From JAUXEH01 sp965602945 (GTDB lineage Bacteria; Acidobacteriota; Aminicenantia; Aminicenantales; Aminicenantaceae), in contig CBFDBC010000106.1 of assembly GCA_965602945.1 (NCBI GenBank), positions 1 to 12,045 of the forward strand: a stretch of DNA of 12,045 nt, written 5' to 3'. The position numbers and the translations under genes are program-made. Positions 5,350 to 12,045 of this stretch are shown here, in pieces. The notes under the pieces were generated by a model. The model had not been told where the DNA came from. It was given only the letters and a program-made list of their open reading frames with translations, and did no database searches. Numbering within the stretch: the first letter of the stretch is position 1; every line of letters begins with the position of its first letter.

Positions 5350-7035
5350 TTACAGCCCTAATTTGTTGTTGGTGTATTTGGTGATCAGAAGCTTGCGCAG
5401 GTCCCGGTACATCTTTACGACCTTGTCCATGCTGTCCCAGGTGTATTGGTTCAGGAACCTGCGTGCCTCCTCCGGGTCCTTTTTCAACATTTCCAGAGCC
5501 CGGCGGTCGATGTCCTCCTGCTGTGCGAAAAACGAGGCCTCCAGCGGATCCCTCACCTGGCGCAGGTCTTTTACGGCCTCCTGCCAGCGCAGGTAGAGGA
5601 GGTTGTCGATGAAATCGATGGCCCAGCGGGCCGAGTCTTCGCTGAAGGCGTCGGGATTGTAGGTCTTGTAGAGCGGGTTGATCTCGATGGCGCCCGAGTA
5701 GATCGGGACATAGGTCGAGACATGCTGGTTGTCGAGATAGAACCAGTAGACCCCGCGCAGGGGCGCCGGCAGCCAGGGCCTGACCTGGGCGACCATACCG
5801 TAGCCCCCGCGGGAGACCTGGCGCCTCCAGGTGATATCCAGAAGCTCCCGCATGTCCCGGGTGGGAAAGGGAGTCGTGAGCGGGCTTTTTTTCATGCCCC
5901 CCTTTCCGTCCGGTACCAGCCAGTCCACATCCGCCGTCATGTCGTAGATCGTGCCCTCGAACACAGAGCGCTGGAAGGCGATCACATCCTGGACAGAGAC
6001 CTTCCTGTCCGGCTTCACGGAAAAGGGATACAGCGAGAGGGGTTCGAGGAACTGGTGATAGGCGTCATATCCGCCGTAGGGATTGCGCAGCCGCTTGTCC
6101 GGCCACGCCCTGTGGCTGGGGGCGAAGGTGGCAAAGAACAGCCAGAAGCGGCTCACGGCCCACTCCCGGGGCTCCGGCGAATAGACCTCCTGCCAGATGA
6201 AGGGCCCGTCTGTCATGGGATCGTACCAGCCGCGGTCCACGGCCTCCTGCATGTAGTTGGGCGAGGCCATGAACCAGTCCGGCTGCGAGAGATCGATCCG
6301 CTTGATGATGCTCCAGTTGGGGATGACGGCCACGTGGTCGTCGGGAACACGCTGGGCCGCCCAGATGGCTCCCGGTTTTCCGCTGTCCGGCTCCCAGAAG
6401 GGCCCTACGCTGAAGACCTCCATCACCCAGGCCTCGTTCCCGTCAGTGATGCAGATGCCCTCCGACTCCGGGCCGCAGGACGGCAGGAAGCCGTATTTCT
6501 CCATCAGCCCGCCGATGAGTTCGACGGCCTCCCTGGCCTTGGTGCATCGCTGCAGGGCGAACACCTGGGCCTGTTCGATGGTCATGATCTGCTTCACACC
6601 CATGGCGACATCGATCTGTAGCTCGGCACGCTGGCTGAGCGTGCTCTCCCCGATGGACAGCCCGTGCTCGTTCATCTGCGGGTATGCCGAGTGGAAGTAG
6701 GCGTACGTCTTCTCCACCTGCGGGATGTAGCCCAGGACCTCGCCGTGGTCCTCCAGGGGCTTCCTCACATCCTGTATGCCGTAAAACACGGGCACCTTGG
6801 CTCCTTTGGGGAAGGTCTGGGCCGGGATGATGTTTACCCGGCATTCCGGGCCGCAGCCGGTGTGAGAGACGATGGCCGAGCCGTCCACAGAGGCCAGCTT
6901 GCCCACGATGATGTCCGTGCAGTGGTCGTCGGCGTCGTCACTCCGGGCGGGGGCGTCCCCTTGTGTCCCTCCCGTCAACCCAAACACCAGGCACAAACAC
7001 ATCCCTAATAATACGAATCGTATGACAGCCTTCAT
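5350..7035 (-). CDS. Exported peptidase family C69 (PepD-like dipeptidase)
   Basis: The 561-residue protein has a signal peptide (hydrophobic about 5-22) and no credible lipobox, so it should be periplasmic or secreted. The N-terminal-nucleophile hydrolase signature starts at C39 (CTDIIVGKLASVDGS, 39-53), with MNEHGLSIGEST (121-132) and CITDGNEAWVMEV (195-207) further on, as in C69 dipeptidases. C39 lies some dozen residues beyond the likely signal-peptidase site, so an activating self-cleavage before C39 is expected, as known for family members. Two extra cysteines, C61 and C65, occur just after the first motif and could form a disulphide. The last 100 residues are helical and charged. The ATG at 7035 has GGGAGG 4 bases upstream. 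It sits 67 bases below the symporter gene and 14 bases above the M20 start, in the same operon. It probably releases amino acids or dipeptides outside the inner membrane. Members of this length also include secreted proteins of unproven activity. Confidence 0.87.
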   Translation of the reverse strand: MKAVIRFVLLGMCLCLVFGLTGGTQGDAPARSDDADDHCTDIIVGKLASVDGSAIVSHTGCGPECRVNIIPAQTFPKGAKVPVFYGIQDVRKPLEDHGEVLGYIPQVEKTYAYFHSAYPQMNEHGLSIGESTLSQRAELQIDVAMGVKQIMTIEQAQVFALQRCTKAREAVELIGGLMEKYGFLPSCGPESEGICITDGNEAWVMEVFSVGPFWEPDSGKPGAIWAAQRVPDDHVAVIPNWSIIKRIDLSQPDWFMASPNYMQEAVDRGWYDPMTDGPFIWQEVYSPEPREWAVSRFWLFFATFAPSHRAWPDKRLRNPYGGYDAYHQFLEPLSLYPFSVKPDRKVSVQDVIAFQRSVFEGTIYDMTADVDWLVPDGKGGMKKSPLTTPFPTRDMRELLDITWRRQVSRGGYGMVAQVRPWLPAPLRGVYWFYLDNQHVSTYVPIYSGAIEINPLYKTYNPDAFSEDSARWAIDFIDNLLYLRWQEAVKDLRQVRDPLEASFFAQQEDIDRRALEMLKKDPEEARRFLNQYTWDSMDKVVKMYRDLRKLLITKYTNNKLGL

Positions 7036-7102
7036 GAATCCTCCCTTAACTTGGGTCGCTAATACACAATGGTTCGATCCTGAACTCTGTCCAGGACCAG
7101 AT

Positions 7103-8536
7103 CTATGACCCCATATCGGACGGCGTTATTCTGTGTGTCACCAGGCTGACCGCGACGGTCACTCCGGTGTTTATGACCAGGCCCACGAATCCCGCGTTGA
7201 TCCCCAGGAACGGATCGTTTTTGGTAAGGATGAGGGCCGCGACAACGGCCACGCCGGTGAGTATGCCGCACATGACCCCGGTCTTCGTGACCCTCCTCCA
7301 GAAGAGCCCGAACACAACTCCCGGGAAGAGCTGTGACACCCCGTCGTATCCCAATATGAGCAGGGGCACCAGCTCGTTGGGAAACTTGAGCGCGAAAAAC
7401 AGGCTCACCATCATGATCACGATCACCATGATCCGGGACAGCCGCATCACCCGCTCTTCCGGAGCCTGGGGCCGGAACCCGGTCTGGTAGATGTTCTTGG
7501 CCACCAGGGTGGCGGCGAACAGGACCAGGATGGCGGCCGGCACCATGGCCGTCACCGCCCCGGCCGCACCCACGAAACCTAAAAACCACGGGGGATAGGT
7601 CTGCTTGACCAGCTCCAGGAACGCCAGGTCCCCGTTCGCAAGCCCCGGGATGGCCAGGAGGGCCGTGAATCCCACGAAAAAGATGAGCAGTATCGGGATC
7701 TGATATAGAGGCATGATTATGGCGTTGCGCTTGAGAACCCTGTCGCTCCTGGCGGAAAAGGCCGACCCGAACACGTGCGGCCACATGTAGAATCCCATGG
7801 CCGTCACCAGGATCGTAGACATGACCCAGAGCACATCCATGTTGGTGGTGGTCCCGGGAAAGACCAGGTGCCCCGGCATCTTGGTTATCAACTCGTCCAT
7901 CATCTTGCCGATTCCCCCGTAATAGATGGCCGGCACTCCCAATCCCACAATGAACACGGCCGCGATCATCAGCACGTCCTTGATGATCGCCACCCAGGCA
8001 GCGCCCTTGATGCCGGACGTGTACACGAAGGCGCAGGTGAGCACAAAGGCGACTATGATGGCCGTGCCGGACTTGATGGCGCCGTTCGAGGCTACCTCCA
8101 CGATGAAACCCATGCCGGCCAGCTGGAGCTGGAGATAGGGGATGATGGAGAACACGCCGATGAGCGCGACCAGGACTCCCAGCCCGCGGCTGTCGTAGAT
8201 CTTGATGAAGAAATCCGGCTGGGTGTGGAGGCCGTAACGCTTGCCGATCCTCCAGATCACGGGCAGGATGAAGAACGACAGGGTGTAGGCAAGGGCTCCG
8301 TAGACCAGGATGTAGAAGGCCGGCGCCCCCTTGGAATAGGCCCACCCGCTGGCTCCCAGGAAGGTGAAGGTGGTATAGATCTCTCCCGCCATGAGCAGCC
8401 AGATCAGGATGACCCCGAAGCGGCGGCCGCCGACCGTCCAGTTCTCGAGGTTCATCTTGAGGTTTCGGCCGGCATAGATCCCAACGGCGGCCGAGATCAG
8501 GATTACGGCCAGGATGATGACAAGGGCCACACTCAC
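7103..8536 (-). CDS. Sodium:solute symporter (SSS) family transporter, MctP-like
   Basis: The 477-residue inner-membrane protein has about 13 hydrophobic helices and the normal length for the LeuT-fold SSS family. Marks seen are GRRFG (37-41) before helix 2, the unwound-helix segment MAGEIYTTFTFLGASGWAYSKG region (49-70), TSGIKGAAWVAIIKDVLM (173-190), and AGAVTAMVPAAILVLFAATLVAKNIY region (325-350). In the last, the Ser/Thr pair that binds sodium in PutP and vSGLT is replaced by VPAA, as I recall for monocarboxylate permeases such as MctP. The substrate is therefore probably a small monocarboxylate or amino acid, but this cannot be fixed here; PanF-like permeases are an alternative. It starts with GTG 8536, overlapping the DUF3311 stop as GTGA, with GGGAGAGG 4 bases upstream. 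The pairing with a DUF3311 protein is typical of this SSS subgroup. The next genes encode a C69 dipeptidase and an M20 amidohydrolase, which suggests uptake of products released from peptides. Confidence 0.9.
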   Translation of the reverse strand: MSVALVIILAVILISAAVGIYAGRNLKMNLENWTVGGRRFGVILIWLLMAGEIYTTFTFLGASGWAYSKGAPAFYILVYGALAYTLSFFILPVIWRIGKRYGLHTQPDFFIKIYDSRGLGVLVALIGVFSIIPYLQLQLAGMGFIVEVASNGAIKSGTAIIVAFVLTCAFVYTSGIKGAAWVAIIKDVLMIAAVFIVGLGVPAIYYGGIGKMMDELITKMPGHLVFPGTTTNMDVLWVMSTILVTAMGFYMWPHVFGSAFSARSDRVLKRNAIIMPLYQIPILLIFFVGFTALLAIPGLANGDLAFLELVKQTYPPWFLGFVGAAGAVTAMVPAAILVLFAATLVAKNIYQTGFRPQAPEERVMRLSRIMVIVIMMVSLFFALKFPNELVPLLILGYDGVSQLFPGVVFGLFWRRVTKTGVMCGILTGVAVVAALILTKNDPFLGINAGFVGLVINTGVTVAVSLVTHRITPSDMGS

Positions 8537-8754
8537 GGCTCCTCTCCCTCGTCAGGCGGGTTGAAGCGCTGCTCGGCCCGGTAAGCCAGGAACAGGATCA
8601 GCGGTGTCAAAAGAACCCACAGCAGGATCCAGAACAGGAGGAAGGGGAGGCCGAGAACCGTGGGCCTGATCCGGTTGACCAGGGGCAGAGCGAAGACCAG
8701 GGTGATGAACGGGATCGCTCCCAGGAGCAGGGAAAGCCGCGTTCCTTTTTTCAT
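8533..8754 (-). CDS. DUF3311 small membrane protein, symporter partner
   Basis: A 73-residue protein with two predicted membrane helices (about 7-25 and 36-58), a Pro-containing turn with LPLVN (23-27), and the family-like stretch VLGLPFLLFW (33-42), ending in an acidic tail (DEGEEP). This matches DUF3311, whose members sit directly upstream of SSS-family symporters. They are thought to be accessory subunits or stability factors, as YhdT is for PanF; the biochemical role is not established. GGAGG lies a few bases before ATG 8754, and the stop overlaps the symporter GTG, so the two are translated together. It is the first gene of the five-gene minus-strand operon, with a candidate promoter just upstream. 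Confidence 0.85.
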   Translation of the reverse strand: MKKGTRLSLLLGAIPFITLVFALPLVNRIRPTVLGLPFLLFWILLWVLLTPLILFLAYRAEQRFNPPDEGEEP

Positions 8755-8777
8755 GGACGCCTCCTCTGTTCCTGCAC

Positions 8778-8804
8778 TTTATACAAAATGCCGAGCGGGT
8801 GCAA
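8778..8804 (-). promoter_or_regulatory. Candidate promoter of the DUF3311-symporter-peptidase operon
   Basis: On the minus strand TATAAA (8783-8778) lies about 24 bases ahead of ATG 8754. TTGCAC (8804-8799) precedes it by a short 15-base gap. The -10 is good (5 of 6) and its position before the first gene is right; the -35 spacing is not ideal. Confidence 0.4.
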
Positions 8805-8835
8805 CATCTTGACCTGGCAGAAATTGAAAAGATCC

Positions 8836-8866
8836 TTTATGCATTCGCGTTTTCATGGTATATAAT
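8836..8866 (+). promoter_or_regulatory. Promoter of the glycosyltransferase operon
   Basis: A perfect TATAAT (8861-8866) stands in an AT-rich patch 25 bases before ATG 8892, with a poor -35 (TTTATG, 8836-8841, 19-base gap). Transcription would start near 8873, inside the longer reading frame that opens at 8799, and so supports the 8892 start. It is back to back with the minus-strand operon promoter. Confidence 0.5.
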
Positions 8867-8891
8867 CTTTCCCATATCCGAAGACGAGCCC

Positions 8892-9560
8892 ATGCCTGGA
8901 AACCTCTCTCGCCGCCTTCCCATTGACATCGACAGGATCATGGAACGGATCCGGGTAGAGGTACGGGTTCAGGAACAGGGAAGTAAGGACACCCGGCTTC
9001 AAGACACGCCGCTGCAGGCCAGACCCATCCGCTGCAGAGAGCTCCTCCGCTTCGAGGATGAGGCGTTCCTGCAGCAGGCATACCGGTCTCTGCTGCACCG
9101 GATGCCCGAACCGGAGGGCCTGGAATTCTGGCTGCACAAGCTGCGCCGGCTGGGATGGAGCAAGGTCGACATCCTCTGGAGCATCCGCTCCTCACGCGAA
9201 GGCCAGGTGCACGGCGTCCCCATCCGCGGACTGAAGCCGCGTTATCTCCTCTACAGGATCTGGAAGGCCGCACTCAGGATACCGGTTTTCGGATGGATGC
9301 TGAGATGGTGTTGGAGCCTCATCCGCCTGCCGCGGCTCTCCATGACCGTCGCGCGGCTCGAGCGAGAGCTCCGGGCTGAGGCGACCGAACAGGAGAAACT
9401 AACCTCGCTCCAGGAGGGTGTGACATCATTATTGCGGCGCGCCGCCGAACTTGAGAAACGTGTCGCCTCGTTCGATCACGGTCGGCGCCAGAAGCGGGAA
9501 AAAGGGGAGCACCAGCATCGCACGCGCCAAAGCCCGCCGAAGCCACCCGCTCAGAGATGA
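8892..9560 (+). CDS. DUF4214 domain protein with coiled coil, no catalytic domain
   Basis: The 222-residue protein begins with a short segment, IDIDRIMERIRVEVR (11-25), of the kind found at the start of glycosyltransferases and methyltransferases of exopolysaccharide clusters. A DUF4214 domain follows (about 55-113: FLQQAYRSLLHRMPEPEGLEFW region, ending in the SSREG segment). Then come an amphipathic, partly hydrophobic stretch (117-147) that may touch the membrane, a coiled coil (about 150-194), and a basic, Pro-rich tail (196-222). In many relatives this head precedes a SAM methyltransferase or GT domain; here the chain ends and a complete GT4 gene begins, overlapping by ATGA. ATG 8892 is chosen over 8799 because the promoter TATAAT lies between them and conserved sequence starts after 8892; no strong ribosome site is visible. 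It may scaffold the glycosyltransferases encoded next. The domain is fairly sure, the function unknown. Confidence 0.7.
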   Translation: MPGNLSRRLPIDIDRIMERIRVEVRVQEQGSKDTRLQDTPLQARPIRCRELLRFEDEAFLQQAYRSLLHRMPEPEGLEFWLHKLRRLGWSKVDILWSIRSSREGQVHGVPIRGLKPRYLLYRIWKAALRIPVFGWMLRWCWSLIRLPRLSMTVARLERELRAEATEQEKLTSLQEGVTSLLRRAAELEKRVASFDHGRRQKREKGEHQHRTRQSPPKPPAQR

Positions 9561-10579
9561 AGGTCGCGGTCGTCACACCATTCAGCCCCACTGGGGAAAA
9601 GGGCGGGGCGGAGCTTCTCTATCAAGGGCTCATCCAGGGGCTACGGCAGAATGGAGTGCAGACGGACCAGATCCGGTGTGTGAGCGATGAATCTAGCTTT
9701 ACGTCCATACAGAGGACCTACCTGACTTTCTACGACCTGGATGTCGCGTCCTACGACGGTGTGATTTCCACCAAGGCCCCTTCCTACCTGGTGCGGCATC
9801 CCAACCATGTGTGCTATCTCCTGCACACTATACGGTCCTACTATGACATGTTCGATCAGGAATTCGATAGGCACAGCTCCTCCCTCCAGCGCCAGCGGGA
9901 GCTCCTCCACACGCTGGATTCCGGCGCCTTGTCTCCCCCACGTGCACGAAAATTATTTACAATCGGCGAAGAGGTGGCGGAGCGGTTGAAGGCATGGAAC
10001 GGCCTGGAAGCCGAGGTCCTGAGGCCGGCCCTGCCGTCGGGCCCGTTCCATACCGGGGAATACCGTTATCTGCTTGTTCCTTCCCGGCTCCACCGCTGGA
10101 AACGGATCGACTTGGCCATCAAAGCCATGCGTCACGTGAACGGAAAACTCAAGGTGAAGATCACAGGCGCCGGCGAGGATGCCGCCCGCTTCCGCGACCT
10201 GGCCCGCGGGGACAGCCGCATCCGGTTCCTGGGATGGGTGAGTCGAAAGCGTCTCCTGCGCCTGTATGCAAATGCGCTGGGTGTGATCTTCACCCCACTG
10301 AGGGAGGATTTTGGGTTCGTCACCACCGAGGCCTTTGCCAGCGCCAAACCTGTCGTCACCTGTACGGATTCCGGAGAGCCGGCCAGGCTTGTCCGGGATG
10401 GGCAGACCGGATATGTGTGTGCCCCGGAGCCCGAGAGCCTCGCCCAGGCCATCGAGAAGCTTGCCGCCTCGCCCGACAAGGCTCGCTCCCTGGGGGAATA
10501 TGCCCGGGCGACGGCAAGTCCAACCACATGGGCCGAGGTGGGACGGCGCCTGCTCATGGCCCTGGAGGCAGGGTTATGA
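9557..10579 (+). CDS. GT4 family glycosyltransferase
   Basis: The 340-residue protein is a GT-B-fold retaining sugar transferase that uses an NDP-sugar, probably at the cytoplasmic face of the inner membrane. The N-terminal domain starts MKVAVVTPFSPTGEKGGAE with the Gly-rich loop of GT4 enzymes and contains RHPNHVCYLLHTIRSYYDMFD (80-100), found in exopolysaccharide-cluster members. The C-terminal domain has VPSRLHRWKRIDLAIKA (174-190, donor phosphate region), GAGED (204-208), and the catalytic EX7E motif EDFGFVTTE (E250, E258) followed by AFASAKPVV. Length is at the short end of the normal range but complete. It overlaps the DUF4214 gene upstream (ATGA) and the next glycosyltransferase downstream (ATGA). 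A weak ribosome site suggests translational coupling to the upstream gene. Donor and acceptor sugars cannot be told from sequence. Confidence 0.9.
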   Translation: MKVAVVTPFSPTGEKGGAELLYQGLIQGLRQNGVQTDQIRCVSDESSFTSIQRTYLTFYDLDVASYDGVISTKAPSYLVRHPNHVCYLLHTIRSYYDMFDQEFDRHSSSLQRQRELLHTLDSGALSPPRARKLFTIGEEVAERLKAWNGLEAEVLRPALPSGPFHTGEYRYLLVPSRLHRWKRIDLAIKAMRHVNGKLKVKITGAGEDAARFRDLARGDSRIRFLGWVSRKRLLRLYANALGVIFTPLREDFGFVTTEAFASAKPVVTCTDSGEPARLVRDGQTGYVCAPEPESLAQAIEKLAASPDKARSLGEYARATASPTTWAEVGRRLLMALEAGL

Positions 10580-12045
10580 GGCTCGATCCGGAGTATCGGG
10601 TCGCGGTGCTTGACATGCAGCCGATCGACCCTCCGCTGGGCGGTGGAAGGATGCGCCTGCTCGGACTCTATCATGGCCTGGGCCTGCCCACGAGCTACAT
10701 CGGGAGCTATGACTGGCCCGGAGAGCCATTCCGGGAGATCCGATTGGGCCCCACCCTTGAAGAGATCGATGTCCCCCTGGGAGAACGGCATTTCAAGGCC
10801 GGCGCACAGGCCCTCCAGGGAGTCCGGGGCCGGACGGTGATCGACACGACATTTGCCCGGTTTGCACGCTTATCCCCGCGGTTTGTCACGGCCGCAGCCG
10901 AGGCCGTAGACAAAGCTGATATCGTCGTCTTCTCGCATCCCTGGATCTATCCCGTGGTAAAAGATCGTCTCGACGAGCAGAATCAGCTCATCGTGTATGA
11001 CGCGCAAAATGTGGAAGGATACCTGCGCTTCACACTGCTCGATGACGACGGAGGCCCCGGGACTCGGATCGTGAAGGAGGTGGTGGCTCAGGAAGCATCT
11101 CTTGTTCGAGCGGCCCATCTCGTCCTGGCCTGCTCCGAGGAGGACGCGCATCTCTTCCACCGGCTGTATGGCCTCCCCTTCGAAAAGATCCGAGCCGTTC
11201 CCAACGGGGCTTTTGTGCAGGATATCTGCCTCTTATCTCCGGATGAGAAGCAGGAAGCCCGGTCGAGGCTGGGCCTCGATCGGGGCACGACGGCGCTGTT
11301 CCTGGGGAGCGACTACGAGCCCAACCTCGAGGCGGTCCGGTTCATTACCCAGAGCCTCGCAGCCCAGGTCCCCAAGGTCAGGTTCCTGATCGCTGGAGGG
11401 GTCGGGGCGCGCTGGCTGGCCGAATCCGGGCGGGCCGCAGTCCCGGAAAACGTTTGCGTCCCGGGCAGCTTCAGTCCGCAGGAAAAGCGCACATACCTGG
11501 GAGCGGCCGATATGGCCATCAATCCCGTGGAAAAGGGATCCGGGAGCAGCATCAAGATGTTCGAGTTCATGGCGGCCGGGCTTCCCATCGTCACAACCCC
11601 TGCGGGGGCTCGGGGCATCACGCCGGGCAGCGACGAACCCTTCCGGGTGTGTCCAAGAGGCGAGATGGCAGTCCAGCTGCGCGCGTTGTCGGATTCACCC
11701 GTGGAACGGCGCCGGCTCTCCGCCCAAGCCAGGCGGCTCGCTGAGACCCACTACTCCTGGGAGGCGCTTTCGGGGAAACTGGGCCGGCTCCTCCACCGGC
11801 ACAGGAGCCGGCTCATTCCGAAGAAGCCCCGCTTTTCGATCCTGGTGCCCACGTACGAGCGTCCCGCGAAACTGATCCGGCTGATGGATCATCTCACCAA
11901 GCAGAATTTCCCTGATTTCGAGGTGATCATCGTGGACCAGAGCAGCCGGGCCTGCGGAGACCGGCTCCTCCCCTTCGGTCTCGACGTGTTCTACCTCCGC
12001 GAGAGCGTCCGCGGGGCGGTCCGGGCCAGGAACACGGCCGCATTT
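10576..12045 (+). CDS. GT4-GT2 bifunctional glycosyltransferase, 3' end beyond window
   Basis: The frame from ATG 10576 stays open for 490 codons to the window edge, so the protein is partial. It starts with GGAGG (10564-10568) 7 bases upstream and overlaps the previous stop as ATGA. Residues 8 to about 400 form a GT4-type GT-B domain: LGGGRMRLLGLYHGL (21-35) at the start, YDAQNVEGY (141-149), VPNGAF (208-213), FLGSDYEPN (242-250), and EKGSGSSIKMFEFMAAGLPIV region (319-339), with E319 and E330 at the donor site. After a basic linker a second catalytic domain begins near residue 419: RFSILVPTYERP (419-430), FEVIIVDQSS (448-457) and RGAVRARNTAAF (479-490), the start of a GT2 (GT-A) domain; its DxD and later motifs lie outside the window. 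Such fusions can add two sugars in sequence during glycan assembly. It is the third gene of the operon. Confidence 0.88.
   Translation, partial: MRLDPEYRVAVLDMQPIDPPLGGGRMRLLGLYHGLGLPTSYIGSYDWPGEPFREIRLGPTLEEIDVPLGERHFKAGAQALQGVRGRTVIDTTFARFARLSPRFVTAAAEAVDKADIVVFSHPWIYPVVKDRLDEQNQLIVYDAQNVEGYLRFTLLDDDGGPGTRIVKEVVAQEASLVRAAHLVLACSEEDAHLFHRLYGLPFEKIRAVPNGAFVQDICLLSPDEKQEARSRLGLDRGTTALFLGSDYEPNLEAVRFITQSLAAQVPKVRFLIAGGVGARWLAESGRAAVPENVCVPGSFSPQEKRTYLGAADMAINPVEKGSGSSIKMFEFMAAGLPIVTTPAGARGITPGSDEPFRVCPRGEMAVQLRALSDSPVERRRLSAQARRLAETHYSWEALSGKLGRLLHRHRSRLIPKKPRFSILVPTYERPAKLIRLMDHLTKQNFPDFEVIIVDQSSRACGDRLLPFGLDVFYLRESVRGAVRARNTAAF

Noticed and set aside
5446..6621. 391-codon plus-strand open frame opposite the C69 gene
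   Set aside because: Shadow of the C69 coding frame; His/Val/Gly/Asp-rich with no domain or ribosome site.
7059..8345. 428-codon minus-strand open frame overlapping the symporter gene in another frame
   Set aside because: Gly/Arg/His-rich frame-shifted reading of the symporter gene; the true frame has clear membrane helices and SSS motifs.
7775..8584. 269-codon plus-strand open frame across the symporter and DUF3311 genes
   Set aside because: His/Asp/Gly-rich antisense shadow typical of complementing membrane-protein codons.
8799..8891. 31-codon N-terminal extension of the DUF4214 protein
   Set aside because: It covers the TATAAT promoter and ends just before the conserved start; it is more likely leader than coding.

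Overview
The window is GC-rich bacterial chromosome, densely coded, with short intergenic gaps and several 4-nt GTGA/ATGA gene overlaps. Codon use, the DUF3311-symporter pair, the secreted C69 peptidase and the exopolysaccharide-type glycosyltransferases fit a Desulfobacterota (former Deltaproteobacteria) or related Gram-negative anaerobe. That assignment is inference; there is no rRNA or other phylogenetic marker here. No mobile element, CRISPR array, tRNA or rRNA was seen.

Layout. Positions 1-293 hold no convincing complete gene: a GC-rich left edge, then an AT-rich leader with a 12-bp perfect palindrome. Next (294-1037, +) is an exported Spy/CpxP-like LTxxQ protein with a long Gly/Tyr/Arg-rich tail. 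It converges on a DUF3524-type glycosyltransferase (1109-2227, -) of the tRNA-queuosine mannosyltransferase (QTMAN/GTDC1) family. Diverging from that gene is a soluble M29-like metallo-aminopeptidase (2429-3577, +).

A five-gene minus-strand operon follows, read from 8754 down to 3600: DUF3311 small membrane protein, SSS-family symporter, exported C69 dipeptidase, cytoplasmic M20 amidohydrolase, and MntP manganese exporter. The junctions are overlapping or short. The simplest reading is a scavenging unit: extracellular or periplasmic peptide cleavage, uptake of a small carboxylated product, and cytoplasmic deacylation or hydrolysis. Mn export is coupled to it translationally.

A divergent plus-strand operon starts at 8892 behind a TATAAT promoter and runs off the right edge: a DUF4214 coiled-coil protein, a GT4 glycosyltransferase, and a large GT4-GT2 fusion cut by the window end. 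The fusion has no stop codon in the window. These three overlap by ATGA and are probably the start of a surface-polysaccharide or glycoprotein-glycan cluster.

Nothing here is clearly a wholly new system. The items most worth a second look are the peptide-use/MntP operon, the bacterial QTMAN homologue, the divergent M29 protein, the Spy-like protein with a GYR tail, and the stand-alone DUF4214 protein next to a GT4-GT2 fusion.
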